Part shown: in pieces, positions 1 to 14,200 of the stretch
How positions within the stretch are numbered: the stretch's first letter is position 1
Layout of the letters: the number at the start of each line of letters is the position of its first letter
Source of the DNA: Mytilus edulis
Lineage: Eukaryota > Mollusca > Bivalvia > Mytilida > Mytilidae
Length of the DNA stretch: 64,000 nucleotides
Direction: 5' to 3'
Assembly: GCF_963676685.1 (NCBI RefSeq)
Contig: NC_092357.1
Span: 69,530,971 to 69,594,970, forward strand
Notes under the pieces: generated by a model
Databases searched by the model: none
Told to the model about the DNA's origin: nothing
The model's input: the letters and a program-made list of their open reading frames with translations, nothing else
Translations under genes and position numbers: made by a program

Positions 1-779
1 CTAACGGAATTTGCAAAGATACAATTAGCAAATGATTAGCACTGATATCTGTGTTTTAGACAAACTTGTGATAAATAACATAAATAATGAACAGCACAGG
101 CAAAATCAAATGTCTTATCAAAACAATGCTTTAAAAAGATAAATAAATATATATTTAGTACAATACGTTTCTGCAAACTTTTACATGATATAGTAAAAAG
201 ATGAACATAAATGTTTATAAAGCTTTAATATAGACATGATCAATGGAACAATATTTATAAACTTCAATTTTCAAAAAGAAGAAGAAAATGAGATAAAGAG
301 AGTATTCGTTCTAATGCATATGTAAACAAGGCTTAAAAATAGGTAGATATATGGTAGAATGCAAGGCTGTTTCTGTTTTGAGCCAAAATCAATTGAAATT
401 TCAGACAATGAACAATTATTCTCTTACAACTAATCCAAAATGAAACATTTTGCCTAAATACCATCAATTATGAATTAAAAGGTGATAATGAAAATTTGTA
501 TTCTGTATTGACCATTTAAATAAAACTCTTAAGAAATGCATTGCCAACATCATAAACATATAATAATTATAAAAAGATGGAATTACTTCCTCATCAATTA
601 ATATTGAATAATTAATAGCTTAACTTTCTTTCAATTACCCACAATTCTTCAGATTTTCAAATGCTGAATTATCAAACTACTTAGTTCATCATATAGCTAT
701 TTACAAAAAATATATTATTCAATAATCTGTAATAATTGAACAAAAATGTCTTGCTAGAGGGGAAGATGGACCTTTTTGG
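1..779. other. AT-rich non-coding stretch
   Basis: No open frame, splice-consistent exon or clear repeat was found here. It lies downstream of the minus-strand caspase gene and is probably intergenic. Confidence 0.5.
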
Positions 780-813
780 GGACATTGGGATTGGGCATTT
801 ATTTTTGTAGGAA

Positions 814-1275
814 TTTTAAATATAAATTAGAAGGGACTCTGGAAATGATCATTTGTTTTTTAAGGATACAGGAAAAATACTTTATTCTTTCAAGAACTCT
901 AGCTATATATATAGATTAAGGTGGTACCGAACACTTTCACTAAAATTAATTTGGCTCGTTTAATTTCCATAAAATTTTGTCAAAGTATTTGACTTTAATA
1001 AAAATATAAAAATTTAAAATTTTTTGAACCAACCGTTTTGTCAGAAAAATTACTCCTGTTATATAGCAGTTTGAAAAACACTCATTTTGATCATTGGAAA
1101 GCTGTAATATTCCCTTAAGAACACAACGTCATTAAAACGTTCTGCTGGTTTTACCGAGTTATCTCCCTGTAGTGTTAGGTACCACCTTAAATATAAATTA
1201 GAAGGAACTCTGGAAATGATAATAAGTTTATCAGGATCCAGGGAAGAATAAATTATTCTTTCAAGAACTCTAGAT
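814..1275. repeat. Direct repeat pair flanking a MITE
   Basis: A segment of about 90 bp at 814-914 is repeated at 1188-1275. Both copies contain 'aaatataaattagaagg' and 'ttctttcaagaactctag'. The two copies bracket the TIR element at 920-1186. Confidence 0.75.
920..1186. mobile_element. Short TIR element (MITE), 267 bp
   Basis: The ends are inverted copies: GGTGGTACCGAACACT on the left and the complement of GGTGGTACCTAACACT on the right (one mismatch). TTAA lies on both sides, so the target duplication is TTAA, or TTA/TAA of PIF/Harbinger type. No coding capacity was seen. The superfamily is uncertain. Confidence 0.7.
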
Positions 1276-1573
1276 TAAGAATTTTGTTTGGGAACTGAGA
1301 ATAACATGCCCCATCCCCTATCTCCCTCTTGCTAATTCTTTCTCGTATAACATATATCCCTATTATTAGTTCCAAAGAATTAAAACTATAATAGAATTTT
1401 GATCAGCCATTCATCAACCCCAACATTATCTTTGTCAATTTCTTTTATTTCAATAACATTGTTGTAAAAAATGCATATGAATCTACATCTAAATCAATAT
1501 TATAAAGTAATATCTCAAAATTTGCACTTTGAATATTCTTTGCCAGCTATGCAACTGAATTTACATATCTTTC

Positions 1574-1883
1574 ATTTAAGGAATGACTGTAATATTTTTT
1601 CTGTCTATGAAGAAATGACATAAAAAATGTGGTGCACACTGAATAACGCGCGTAGCGGGTTATTTAATAGTGTGCACCACATTTTTTATGTTATTTCGAA
1701 TAGACCGAAAAAATATTACAGTCATTTCTTATAATTTAATTCTAAATTCCATTTTAAACCGTAGAAAACCATGAAAAACATTGATGACGTCACGGTCACA
1801 TGACTAAATTATGTCTATGGGCTCATAACAAAATAACGTCAGCCAATCAGAAGATGCGTTACATCCAAAATTAAATTATTTGA
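1574..1883 (+). repeat. Left arm of a 310-bp inverted repeat pair
   Basis: This segment recurs in inverted orientation at 5461-5765. Its outer part (1574-1740) is itself a hairpin: 'atgactgtaatatttttt' is followed about 150 bp later by its complement. The inner part contains 'gacgtcacggtcacatgac' and 'cagccaatcagaag'. The outermost 55 bp or so match the complement of the right arm without visible mismatch. It is probably one copy of a foldback-type non-autonomous element. Confidence 0.75.
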
Positions 1884-1940
1884 AAATCAATATAATGCAC
1901 CAAATTTTAAACAATATCTTCCACAATATTATTTATCAAA

Positions 1941-2200
1941 ATATGATCCGTTTCCTCAGTGTAAACATAGGTGCCGTAATCTGTATTTGAAAGCCCCATT
2001 TTCAATGTTTACAACAATTTGATTTATCGGAAGATGATTCTTTCATTAGAGCAAACATAGGTGCCAAAATCTGTTTGCATGCACTATTGTCAATATTTGC
2101 AAAAATATAATTTATCTGAATATGATTCTTTTCCTCAGTGTAAACATAGGAGCAGGAATCTGTTTGTATGCTCCATTGTCAATGTTTGCTGTAGCTCTAC
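1941..2200 (-). repeat. 88-bp tandem repeat of the caspase last exon
   Basis: Three head-to-tail copies at a period of about 88-89 bp share 'aaacataggtgcc' or 'aaacataggagca' followed by an 'aatctgt' block (near 1955, 2043 and 2132). The rightmost copy is the real coding end of the caspase ([20 protein letters not shown]). The other two lie just past its stop codon and have decayed, so the terminal exon was duplicated in tandem. Confidence 0.8.
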
Positions 2201-2244
2201 CAACCTCCTCATTCACTTTAATTAGAATACTCAACAAGTCGTGC
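2112..2244 (-). CDS. CASP8-like: Caspase exon 11: p10 C-terminus and stop
   Basis: Joins exon 10 as [18 protein letters not shown] and ends [13 protein letters not shown] plus stop, matching the TFTLRKKLVF end typical of caspase-8. Acceptor ATTTTTAG. Confidence 0.92.
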
Positions 2245-5200
2245 CTAAAAATAAGATAAGTTTTTAGGAATCTTGATAAGTTATAGCTATATGAGAATAA
2301 AAGAATATGTGGGAAAAATTTCAAAGAAATAATTCTTAAAAAATATCTAAATAAAACAAGACAACCTGTCTTTCTTAGAGTCTAAATTTCTCAGCTGGGA
2401 AGATATGCTAATTTAATATCTATTTTATTGATGGTAATTTTTCTAGATTTTGTTTATTGTCATTTTTGTAGATTTTGTTTATTGTCAACTTTGCACATTT
2501 TATTTATTATTATTATTGTACATTTTCTTCATTGTAATTTTTGTACATTTTATTTATTGTCATTTTTGAAGATTTTATCTATTGTTATTTTCTTACATTT
2601 TCTTATCATTTTTGTAGATTTTATTGTCATTTTTATAGATTTTTCTGTCATTTTTGAAGATCATATTAATTGTCATTTTTTGTAATTTTTGTATTCATCC
2701 TTTTCACTGGTTACAGTTACTTCCTATCTATCATCAATTGCCAAAAGACAACAAAAGTCCGCAAATCAAAGTTAAATCAGATTCAATCCACCATTTTCTA
2801 CATTTGAAAATGCCTGTACCAAGTCAGGAATATGACAGTTATGTTGTCCATTCGTTTGATGTGTTTTGTCATTTGATTTTGCCATTTGATTAGGGACATT
2901 ACGATTGAATTTTCCTTGGAGTTCAGTATTTTTGTGATTTTACTTGTTACCTTCACCATGTTCATTGCAACCAGTTATGTTTACTAATTTGTAGATTTTG
3001 TTTATAGTCAGTTTTCTTTGTAGATCTCATATTGATCCTTTTCACTGGTTACAGTTACTACCTACCTATCATCAATTGCCCAAAGACAACAAAAGTCAGT
3101 AAATCTAAGTTAAATCATATTCCTATACTTACTGATAAGCATATTTATCCAGATTCTGAGAAAACTTATTGATATACCAATGAAATTGTTTAGAGAGACA
3201 AAACCACAAATTTTAACCCCACAAATATTAATGTTTCTACAGTATGTAGGAAATATTCTAATAATATAGTTCTAAAAAAATACCCAAAGAAAACATGAAG
3301 ACATGTTGAATAATATAAATCTAAGTTGGATCATGTTCCTATACTTATTGGTAAGCATATTTATCCAGATTCTGAGATAACTTATTGATATACTACTTAC
3401 TGATAAGCATATTTATCCAGATTCTGTGATAACTTATTGATATACCAGCTCCCCTGGGATCTACTTCTGTAGGACACATAGCCCGGAACAGTAGCATATC
3501 CTAACAGGAAATCAGCTTCATCAGGGATTAACTCCCTTGGTCTGTCTTCTTCTGGTATACTTCCTCCAGCATCAGTTTCAATGGCATGCCCTAAAATAAA
3601 AGACTATGTTACATTTGTAATACAAAAGGAGTAGGTCCAGTAAGGACCGATTTTGGCCTCAAATTTCAGGTTCATCTGACAAAAGATTTTGACCACTTTT
3701 TAAACACTTACGTGTCTATTTTATTTGAATTAATTAGTTTATGTGAAAGATTTTAACAGACTTAGTCAATAAAAACAATCCGATTCAAGCTCAAATATGA
3801 AAAATCTACCTAATATGCCGAAAAATGTCACTTTTCAGATGGTTTTTGGTAAAAATGAAAGTGGCCGCATCCGTGTTCATCCTCAACCTTTAAATATGTT
3901 ATGTATTATCATAAAATACAACTTACATTTCAATATTAAGGATGAACACGAATGCGGCCACTTTCGTTTTACACGAAAACCGTCTAAAATTTAACTAAAA
4001 TGCTAGAATTATGAGGATTTCAGTAATTTAGCATGACTTAATGGTGCTAGTACCGGATATATGTGCATTATATTGTCAAAAACAGCCCATATTTATGTAG
4101 CAGAAGCATTCTACTGTCCAATAAATAACTAAAGGTTTACATTTTAACAATTTTGTAAAACTGCTAAATTTTGGGGCCAAAAAGGGGTCTTACTGAACCT
4201 ATTCCTTTGGGGTTTCAAATTCGAAACTAAGTGATTTTTGTGAGCAATTTATTTTCGGGACTCTTGCGAGTAGAAAAATATTGTGAATATAATTCATAGC
4301 GAATATGTAAAACTCTGATTATTTCTCACTTACCTATATCAAGTAAATTCAAGAATTACAAAATTAAATCACCGCGAAATGGGCTAGAAACTGCTCAACA
4401 CAAATAAAGTATCTGTGAAATATTGTTGTGAAGCATGATCAAATTCATGTAATGTCTTCAAGTAAATACATGACAGTTCTTGGTTAAATAACTTCAAATT
4501 ATGTTTTTCAACATTTTGAAAGCTTCCAAATGCACAATTATATTGCACAAATGTGCACATGCTGAGTAACGTACTAAATACTTGTTTGTTTAAATAGATT
4601 ATTTATTAATAAAATTATTAAGATACATTGAAACCAATATTTTTTTCATAGTCATATAATTTTTAATAATGAGAAGAAAACCATGTACCAATTTTCATGC
4701 ATTTCACGATACAGATGAGCCAAATTTGAAATGGTCAACCAATTGCAAATGTTCTTTAGGTTTGTATATATATGCAGTCTTTTTCAAAACCACAAAATCA
4801 AATATCCACGAAAATGAAACAATATCAAATAGATTTATAGATGTCTGGTATTTCATAGCTATATATAGTTTACCTGCCAAGCCAACAAGTAAATATAATT
4901 TGTCAATTAACCTGTATGTAATAACTATTTTGGTGAGGGATATTCAATTAGGCTTGTCTTTATTTCTCCTCTTAAAAAAGAATGCAAAACCTTCATTTTT
5001 TTTTATAAATATATTAATGTGGCAGATCTACATTTAACTTCTGCTTCAGACCTACACCAGTTGGTCAAAAATAAATATTATATATTATGACTGGCAAAAT
5101 ATGGTGTAAACAAGCATGTATATATAGAATAATAAGTAGTTTTGTGTTTGATACTGACTATATCATGAAGAATATCTAGACGAGCCCGTTAGGGCGAGTT

Positions 5201-8200
5201 AAGATATTCTACATGATATAGTCAGTATCAAAAACGAAACTACCTATTATTCTGTTTATCGGTAATTATGACGTCACACAATGTATTGCCTAATATTTTC
5301 AGTGATACAGCCAGTACGTTGATACTTGAAAATACTAGGCAGTAAGATCAAAGGGAAAATATACTAATTACCGATAAGATGTAATATTAATATCAATTTT
5401 AAGACCCATTGTTTCCCTCTTATTATTAATTCTTTTCAAAAACAAAAGAGCATTTTAGAATAGTTTAATTTTGGAAGTAACACGTCTTTTGATTGGCTGA
5501 CGTTATTTTGTTATCAGCCCATAGACATAATTTAGTCATGTGACAGTGACGTCGTCAAGGTTTTTTCATGGTTTTATATGGTTTAAAATGGAATTTAGAA
5601 TTAAATTATAAGAAATGACTGTAATATTTTTTCTGATATTTGAAATAACATAAAAAATGTGATGCAGACTGTTAAATAACCCGTTACGTGAATTATTCAT
5701 TGTGCACTAAATTTTTTATGTCATTTCTTCATAGACAGAAAAAATATTACAGTCATTCCTTAAATAGATATTACTGCTCCACAGGTGATTTAATTTCACC
5801 AGAATTCACACTTAAGGGATAGCAGTACTGTAGTTGAATAGTTGCCACCGTCAATTGTAGATTTGACGGTCACAAATGCAGTTTTACTGGCGACACAAAC
5901 GGGAGACAGTAAAACGGATATTTGAGACTGTCAAACCAAAATTGGTGGTGGCAACTCTTCAACTACAGTACTGTTATTTCGATTCTAATGCATTACAAAA
6001 AAAAATGATACGTTAACATATGGTTAAAGATTGAAAAAAATGTACAAATTTGACATACAAACAAATTCTGTGAAACTTCATGAATGATTTTTGCGCAAAG
6101 ACGTAATGGCTAATGAAAACTTACAAACTGGAGGTTAAAACATTACCTTTACGATTCAAATTGGGATAAACTTACATTAAAATGGGAAATTCGAGGTAGG
6201 TGTTATTTTATTTTTCGTTAATATTGTAGTAATCAAACATTTGTTTATCCATCAATTCAAAATGGAGGGTCCCTCCTTAGTTAAGCCTGGTCAACTGTGG
6301 ATTTGACGCCAACTTTAAGCCGATGAAAAAAAATGTTACATAAAAATTGCATTAGAATTTTTAAAATTATACCTTCTTGTTTTTCTCTTCCTTGACAAGC
6401 TTGAATAAAAAACAACTTTGGTTTTCCTGCCAATGACGGACATCTTCTACCAGAAAAACAGCTGGTTAACTGATTAATTCTTACTATACGTCCATCAGCT
6501 CCATAAACATGACCTAGCACTCCATGTGTCAGTATTGACACTACAAGACAATCATACTTTGAATGGTCTTCAAAGCCTGTTTCCACCATGATCTGAGTCA
6601 TACGTGTTGAGTCCACATCATTGAACAAACGTACTTCAAAATCCAACTTCCTCCAAATGTAATCAAGTTTCTCTAAAAAAAGGAAATATTTATATAATCA
6701 AATATGGCTTGATACAAGTTATCAACATATTTTGTCAATATAATGAAATCTGATGCAACTGTCATATAAGTGAAATGTTCAGCTAGCTATAAAACCAGGT
6801 TTAATCAACCATTTTCTACATCAGAAAATGCCTGTACCTTGTCAGGAATATGACAGTTGTTATCCATTTTTGCCATTTGATTATGGACTTTCCATTTTGA
6901 ATTTTTTTCCGAGTTCAGTGTTTATATGATTTTACTTTTATAAGAGTAACACAACATTCCCAATGGGTGTCTTTGTCAAGAAATAAAATTTCCTTTACAC
7001 TATAAGTTCAAAATGGAAAAGATATTCTTGAGTACTATTTCTGCTGGAAGAAATATTACAATACATCATGTACATGTATATGTTCCGTATGGAATAAATG
7101 GTATAGAATATTTTGAATTTAAAAAAAAATCAAAATGCAAGTTTAAATTATTGGGATTATAACCCTGTCACATTTTTCGCAATAATAAAAACAACACAAT
7201 AATTTCTGAATTTACAGTACTTCTATCAAAAATGTATTGACGTGTCTTTTCACATTACAAATATAACACTAATGTAATATAAAAAGAGGTACAGAATATT
7301 TGGTTTATTAATTTATCGCTATTTAGTGCATTTTTCTTTTGATCTTTTTTGTGATAACTTTCATATCATGCTCCTCGCTTGAGATGGAAAAATTATCGCT
7401 AGAAACTAAGGAGGCCACATGGCGTTGCTGATGAAATTGACATGAAATTGACATGTCTTCATAGGTAAAATAGCGATAAACAGATTATCATTAGTCATCT
7501 CAACTCGATTGCTTTTCTCACTTTTCTGTACCAGCTCAAGCGAGAAAATCAATATCGTTGAGATGATCAACGATAATCTATAAATATCGCTTGATTGTTA
7601 AAAACACAACTTTATTCCACCAGAAACAAAATAGCCATTGCAACACAAAGGTAACAGATAACATCTAAATCTTGGTCATGTTGGTTAATAAGATGCTTCT
7701 TATTTCCAGACACAACTTAAAGACTTAACAGCCTATTAAGCTAAGCATAAGCGCATAAGCTAACGCAGATTGATTGTTACATGAAAGCTCTATACATGCT
7801 ATATGCATTGTGTCCAGCACGGCAAAATGTGGCATATACGAACGTCCCATTTTGCGTATCTCACGGATTTCAATACGATGTACGCGTCCAAATGTGTTTA
7901 ATAAAAAAAGAATAATATACAGCAGTCTACTTGAAAAATTAAGTAGAAATCAAACAAAAAATTAAAAAACGCATAAGAATTACGCTTTGAATTTTGAATT
8001 TTTGTAAATTGCACAATTTAGCACAAGTAGTTTCAATCTACGGGCACCAATTTTGACTTTTTAAACTAACTGATTCCCGTAAAATATTGTTCCATCTTGT
8101 AATGAAGTTCAATTTTATGTATACTGCTAAATAATCAAAGTATTAAGAAGTCAATATTTGAATGTGATTTATAAAAATCAAAATCTAAGGTGTGTAACAC

Positions 8201-11200
8201 AGAACTTTTCTTTGCTAACTTATAAGAAAAAAATTCCTCCGAATATTTTTTTTTTAAGAAGCTACAATGACCGGAAAGATTGAAAACAAATTTTAATACC
8301 ATAGGTGGATCCAGGGGGCCGGGGGACCACCCCTCCTTTTATGTGGGGAAACATTTGGTTGTTTATATAGGGAATCACTGATGGATGACTTATTTGAAAG
8401 ATAACACATAGCACTTTCTTTCTTGAAATTCCTAAGAAGAAATCACTGGTAGATATTTTTTGATACTGGAAACATTTTTCATTCTTATGTATTATTTTTG
8501 GCGGGAATGAAATAAATCATACTTTTTAAAATCAAACCACCCAGAATCTTTAACTCTATAATCTTAAATTGATATTAACAAATCTACTGATTAATATAAA
8601 AAAAAAAGAATTTTACATGTAAGTTTGCATTGGTAGGTATAACATGTTTATTGGATTATCAAAAATTATAAACAATAACCAAATCATGTTCATATTGCCG
8701 AAACACACAAAACTTGGGTTGCTATAGTGAAGAAACGAAGGCAGTGACCCCCAATTTTTTTTATCATATTTTATTCTTAAAATCATGAAATACCTTCAGT
8801 CAAAATTTTAAGAAAAAATTACTGGTAGAAATTAATAGGCTGTTTAGTCTTTAAATAGTTTATTGACTCCAAAAGAGTTTTCTCCCTTGTATGCAATGTA
8901 CTTTATAGATTATATTTACCTGCGTCTTTTTCTGTACCAGTTCTTGCTGGCATCTCCTTGCTTTGTGGATCATTTCTGATCTTATGGAAATGCTGGTTGT
9001 TTATTATTATGGCTAAACCTAAAAATAGATATTATTTTTAGTATAAATTGTTGGTAAAAATATACACTCTTATCTGTATTTTTTTTAAAAACATATATAT
9101 TACATGCATTATTGTTGCTAAAACATAAATTACAATAATGAAATTTTTTTGAGAATATCCAACATTATAATAAAGAACAGTAGACCTACCAACTGCAGTG
9201 GGGGTTTTAGTGCTTGACCAGATTTTATTTTTACTGCGTTTCTTTATGCACTATTTTTTACTCTTTAAATAGTCTCATATCGCTTCTTTTTTTCTATTGG
9301 TATACTGATGATGAGCTAATAAGCCTTGATTTCTTTTATATGAATGATTTTTGTACTTTAGATGGCAAAATAACTTTAGAATAGAGAAAAATAAAGGATA
9401 CAAAATGAAAATACTTAAAACATATTGATGGAACAATTAAGTCTTTTTAAATTAACGCTAAAAAATAATTTACATGGAATATGTGCTTCTTATATTTATC
9501 ATACAATGAAAAACAGTTTAGATCTTTTTGAGGAACACTTTTCATGTAGAAACTCTGTTATATAATGCAACAGTATGTATTGAATTCAGAATGTGAATTT
9601 ACAGTAACAAAATGTTGACCTCTACGAGAGCATGATATTTAATAATCCACATACCTCTACATATTTGCATTTACCCTTGAACTATAAACATGATAAATTG
9701 AACATATGTAGGTATATTTAGACAATTATGATGTGGATGCAGTAGAATGTGGTATAAATATATGCCCTTATATTTTACAATTATGGGTTGTTAGCCTGTG
9801 AAAGTTGTCTCATACGCACTCATACCACATCTTCTTATTTCTTCTTTTTATACATCTCCTTACCCCCATTTAAAACTAAGCCATTCAAAAATTCAAGAAA
9901 AAAAATTCAACTATCCAAATATTAAGCTCTACCAACCTCTAGGTCTGGCATTCATCTTATAGAAAGGCATAGCAGAATCATCAATTGCGACAGCCTCCAT
10001 TTGCCGGACAATGACTTCATCTTGTCGATTTTGTTGTCGCATGCTCTGGTTAATTAGAGGATTCAAACCTGAAAAAATAATTTTTAATCATCAAATTAAA
10101 ATAATTCCTGAAATAAAATTGAGAATAAAATGGTGAATATATGTCAAAGAGACAACAACCTGGCCGAAGGGCAGATAACAGCCAAAGGCCACCAATGGGT
10201 CTTCAACGCAGCAAGAAAATCTAGCACCCAGAGGTGGGCCTTAATAAATGGGGAATGTGTCAAAAAGACAACAACCCAAACATAGAGCAGAAATTAAGTA
10301 TAAATACCAGGATTCATTGATTGTTCGATTGTTTTGTTTTTGTTTAATGCTATTTTTATCCATGTTGGTTTAAATGGTTTATACTGTAAACCAACTTAGT
10401 TTTATGAGCGATTTATTTTCATATCTATCTCGAGTTGAAAATCAAAGTGAAAATAAATCATGGCAAATATTTAAAACTATGATCTGCCAATTATATGAAT
10501 ACACAAAAAAACCAAAAAATCATGAAATCAATATAAATTGCCTCATGTGGGCTTAAAAAGGCTTAATGGGCTTTGCTCATTGTTGAAGGCCGTACCGTGA
10601 CCTATAGTTGTTAATGTCTGTGTCATTTTGGTCTTTTGTGGATAGTTGTCTCATTGGCAATCATACCACATCTTCTTTCTTATATTAACACGGAAATAAA
10701 TTATCTGCAAAAGTAAGCTGGTTCCCAGTTTATCATATAGTAATGTGTCTGTCTCAAGTATGGAACCTTGTCTAAGCTTATAATCATAGAAACCTATCAT
10801 AAAGGACACCTGTTTAGCCTGTTAACTCACTACTTACTTGGACCAACTTGTGCTCCTGAATTTGACTGATTGATAGGGGGTGTGGCTGCTCTGAAATCTG
10901 TGTCTTCATTTCCTTGAGACACTCTAGCCTCTCCTGTAATCACATAAAATTACAGATAAATACATTTAGGCGAGTCATTTACAAGTTTTCAAATATCAAA
11001 TATAAAAAGAACAAGAATGTGTCCTCAGTACACGAATGCCCCACTCGCACTATCATTTTCCATGTTCAGTGGACCATGAAATTGGGGTAAAAACTCTAAT
11101 TTGGCATTAAAATTAGAAAGATCATATCATAGGGGACATGTGTACTAAGTTTGAAGTCGATTGGACTTAAACTTCTTCAAAAACTACCTTGACCAAAAAC

Positions 11201-14200
11201 TTTAACCTGAAGCGGGACAGACGGACGAACGAACGGACAGACGGACGGACGAACGAACAGACGGACAGACGGACGGACGCACAGACCAGAAAACATAATG
11301 CCCCTCTACTATCGTAGGTGGGGCATAAAAATATAAATCAAGGTGACAAACAATAACAGAGGTACTGTGGATTATCTGGATTATTTCGTGATTTCATCAT
11401 TTGTTTAAAAAAGAAACTATAAATTTGTACTTTTCCTTTAACATTAATGAATCAACAGTGTACCAAGTCAGGAATAGGAAAACTTTTATAAGGCTTAAAT
11501 AAAAATATTGTTTGTTTGCAGTTTACCGACTGACCCTTGAAAATCCTCCCGACTGTGAAAATTTTATTGCTTTAAATTTGAAGAAATGTTTTTTAATACT
11601 TCTATTGACGCGATCCGGAACTTTGGGTCCTTTCCGGAAATGATTTAAAGTCTGGGTCAGTTACGCATTTCAAGTTCGGTTTTTCTTAGCTTCCCGTCAA
11701 GCGTTCATGTGACCATTTAATGATAAAGCACATGGAAATTGTTTACAGGTATCCATGAAGTCACGGAGGAGTACTTTACGCTGTCGTCTCGTGTCAATTT
11801 TAAGACAAATAACAAACAAAAAAGTTTAATAGTAAACTGTTTATACAGATTCAGGCACATGTAATGATGTGTGATGATATCATTGACAAAGATGCAGCAG
11901 ATATTCATAACTGACACGATAACCATTCTGTCTCAAACAAATCGGGTACAGAATCTGTGGAGCCTGACTTTATGGAACCAATTTCAGTGGTTAAATAATT
12001 CGACAGCAGCTTGAAGTATGGCATATTTTCTACAAATCGTTGTGAAGACGACAAAGATGAAACCACTCCTCCGTGACTTACATCTTCATGGATATCTGTA
12101 AACACGCCTGTACGGAGGAAGGGCTCATTTGAAATGTTAATGGATATAGATCATGCCAAATCAATAAGAAGCAACCCTAACTACACAAAGATTCTTTGGT
12201 TTTCATTAAAGCCTGGCAAAATTATAACCTTATCACATATAATTAAATATTGTTAGAAATATGAAAACAGTCGAATGTCTTAATACTTTTTTTTCAAGTT
12301 GCCTTTTTTTCAATTGAGGAAGATTCAATGGTTATTTTTTTTTTTATTAGAAATACACTCTTTAATACATTGTCTTATAAATCTTTAATATCTACATTTT
12401 TCTGATGAAAATACTCTACTCATGAAAACATTCTAGTCAAGAAGCATACATGTCTGAATATATTTCTTTAAAACAGTTCTAGTCATAATGACATTCCTTG
12501 TTTATAAGTGTTCCAGTATTTAATAATTATACCATATTTTATGTCATAAATTGGATAATGACACTATGTTAAAGTTTTAGTTTTGGTTAAAAAGTTTTTT
12601 TATCTGAAAATGCCTGTTCATTTGATGTTGGTTTTCAGCATGTCCAGTGTTTGTTGTTTTAAAATGTTTTTTTTTCTTCACAAGAAACTTGGTTTAGTGT
12701 AACTGCTTGTTTAAACTGTATTTTGGCTGATAAAATAAAATATTTTTCCTACCTACCGACCCTTCAATCTGAAGGTACAGTCGGAAAACTGCAAACAAAC
12801 ATATTTTTAAGGTTGGCCTAAGGGACTTCCCTTCTTTTTCTTTTTTTTATTGATGTTCAGTATTTTTTCTATTTAACTTTATACCAAAAACATACCTGAT
12901 GAGACATTAAAATTCTCCTCTTGATTCCCACTTCCTTCTGACAGTGCAGCAAGATTCTCAGATCCTGTAATGAAATACCAAGTAATTGGTTCAGTACTGC
13001 CGTGTTTTCATGAAGCAAATGCATGATTTGGTCAAAATTGTAAAGATTAACATGATTAATGAGAAAAATCAATAAATCAAAGAAAAATACCAAGAAATGC
13101 ATGAAAATGTATCATGCTAGTTGAGAGATACCTGAACAGCCAACCAAATATGTGTACTAGGTAAAAAATAATAATATTTGCAAGCTATATCTTTACTCTT
13201 TCTTTATACAAACATGACAAAATGTAGAAACTAAAAAGACATGTTAAGAAGAAGAAGATATTACTGTTACCATCAAAAATCAAAACCAAAACGAAAATTA
13301 ATCTCTTTCAGCATGTTCAGATGGCTATAAGTGTTGAGACAATCTAGCTAAAGGTGCTCAAAACAAAAGGTTAATGAAATTATTAAGTTGAAAAATTTTG
13401 AACTTTGTTAAAGGGGAGTAACTCAAAATAAAATCAATCTGTTGAAATTTAGTGTAAAGACCTTTTTTCTTTGTTGAAGTAAATAAGGCATGGTTTTCAT
13501 GATTTTAAAAATGTGTGATAAGGAGTCAATTACAAAACCATGAGCAGCTGATTATGGCTAAAATTTGAATCTCATTGTGTAGTGTAATTTTTAATTCTTT
13601 TGTACACCATTGTACACAAGTAGAATGTATGAACCTTACAATGTCAAAAAATCAAATACTGAAATAGCTTCTAAACAAGTGTAGAAATATACATATGTAT
13701 GTATATCCTTAGGAGTCTGTACAATAGACCACTTTGGAGTTCATCCGTCACTGGAAAAAAATCGTCAATTAAAATGATACTGCCTTTATGACGTCATTTC
13801 CCAGATAGAGGGGATCGCCTACAGGTATCCGTGCACTATTAACATTCATCAAGTGTCTTGCGATCGTCATTGTGCAGGATAAACTAGAAATAATGTTTGT
13901 TTTGAAAGTACTTAATCACAATTTCCTAATGACAGCAGTGCTGATTGTCAATTATGAGAATTTAATTTGCCAAATAATTCGTGCAAAATAGAATTATAGT
14001 TTTCCAACCACTTGCTCAAAATTGGAACGGAAGTGATGATGCCCCTAAACGCACAAAACCAGAGTTTTTGATGGGAATGCATCGAACTTGAAAGTTGTCT
14101 TTTGAACAACGATTTCTAACTCTAAATGAACATCGGTTAGTTTGAATAATCATTTATGAAAAATACAATGTCTACATGTACATGTAGATTTTTTAGTTTC

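Noticed and set aside
4669-5037. 122-codon + frame as a gene
   Set aside because: AT-rich intronic sequence with no domain and no splice context.
12869-13102. 77-codon frame overlapping caspase exon 5 as the true reading frame
   Set aside because: It does not match the phase of neighbouring exons; the alternative frame joins both sides cleanly.
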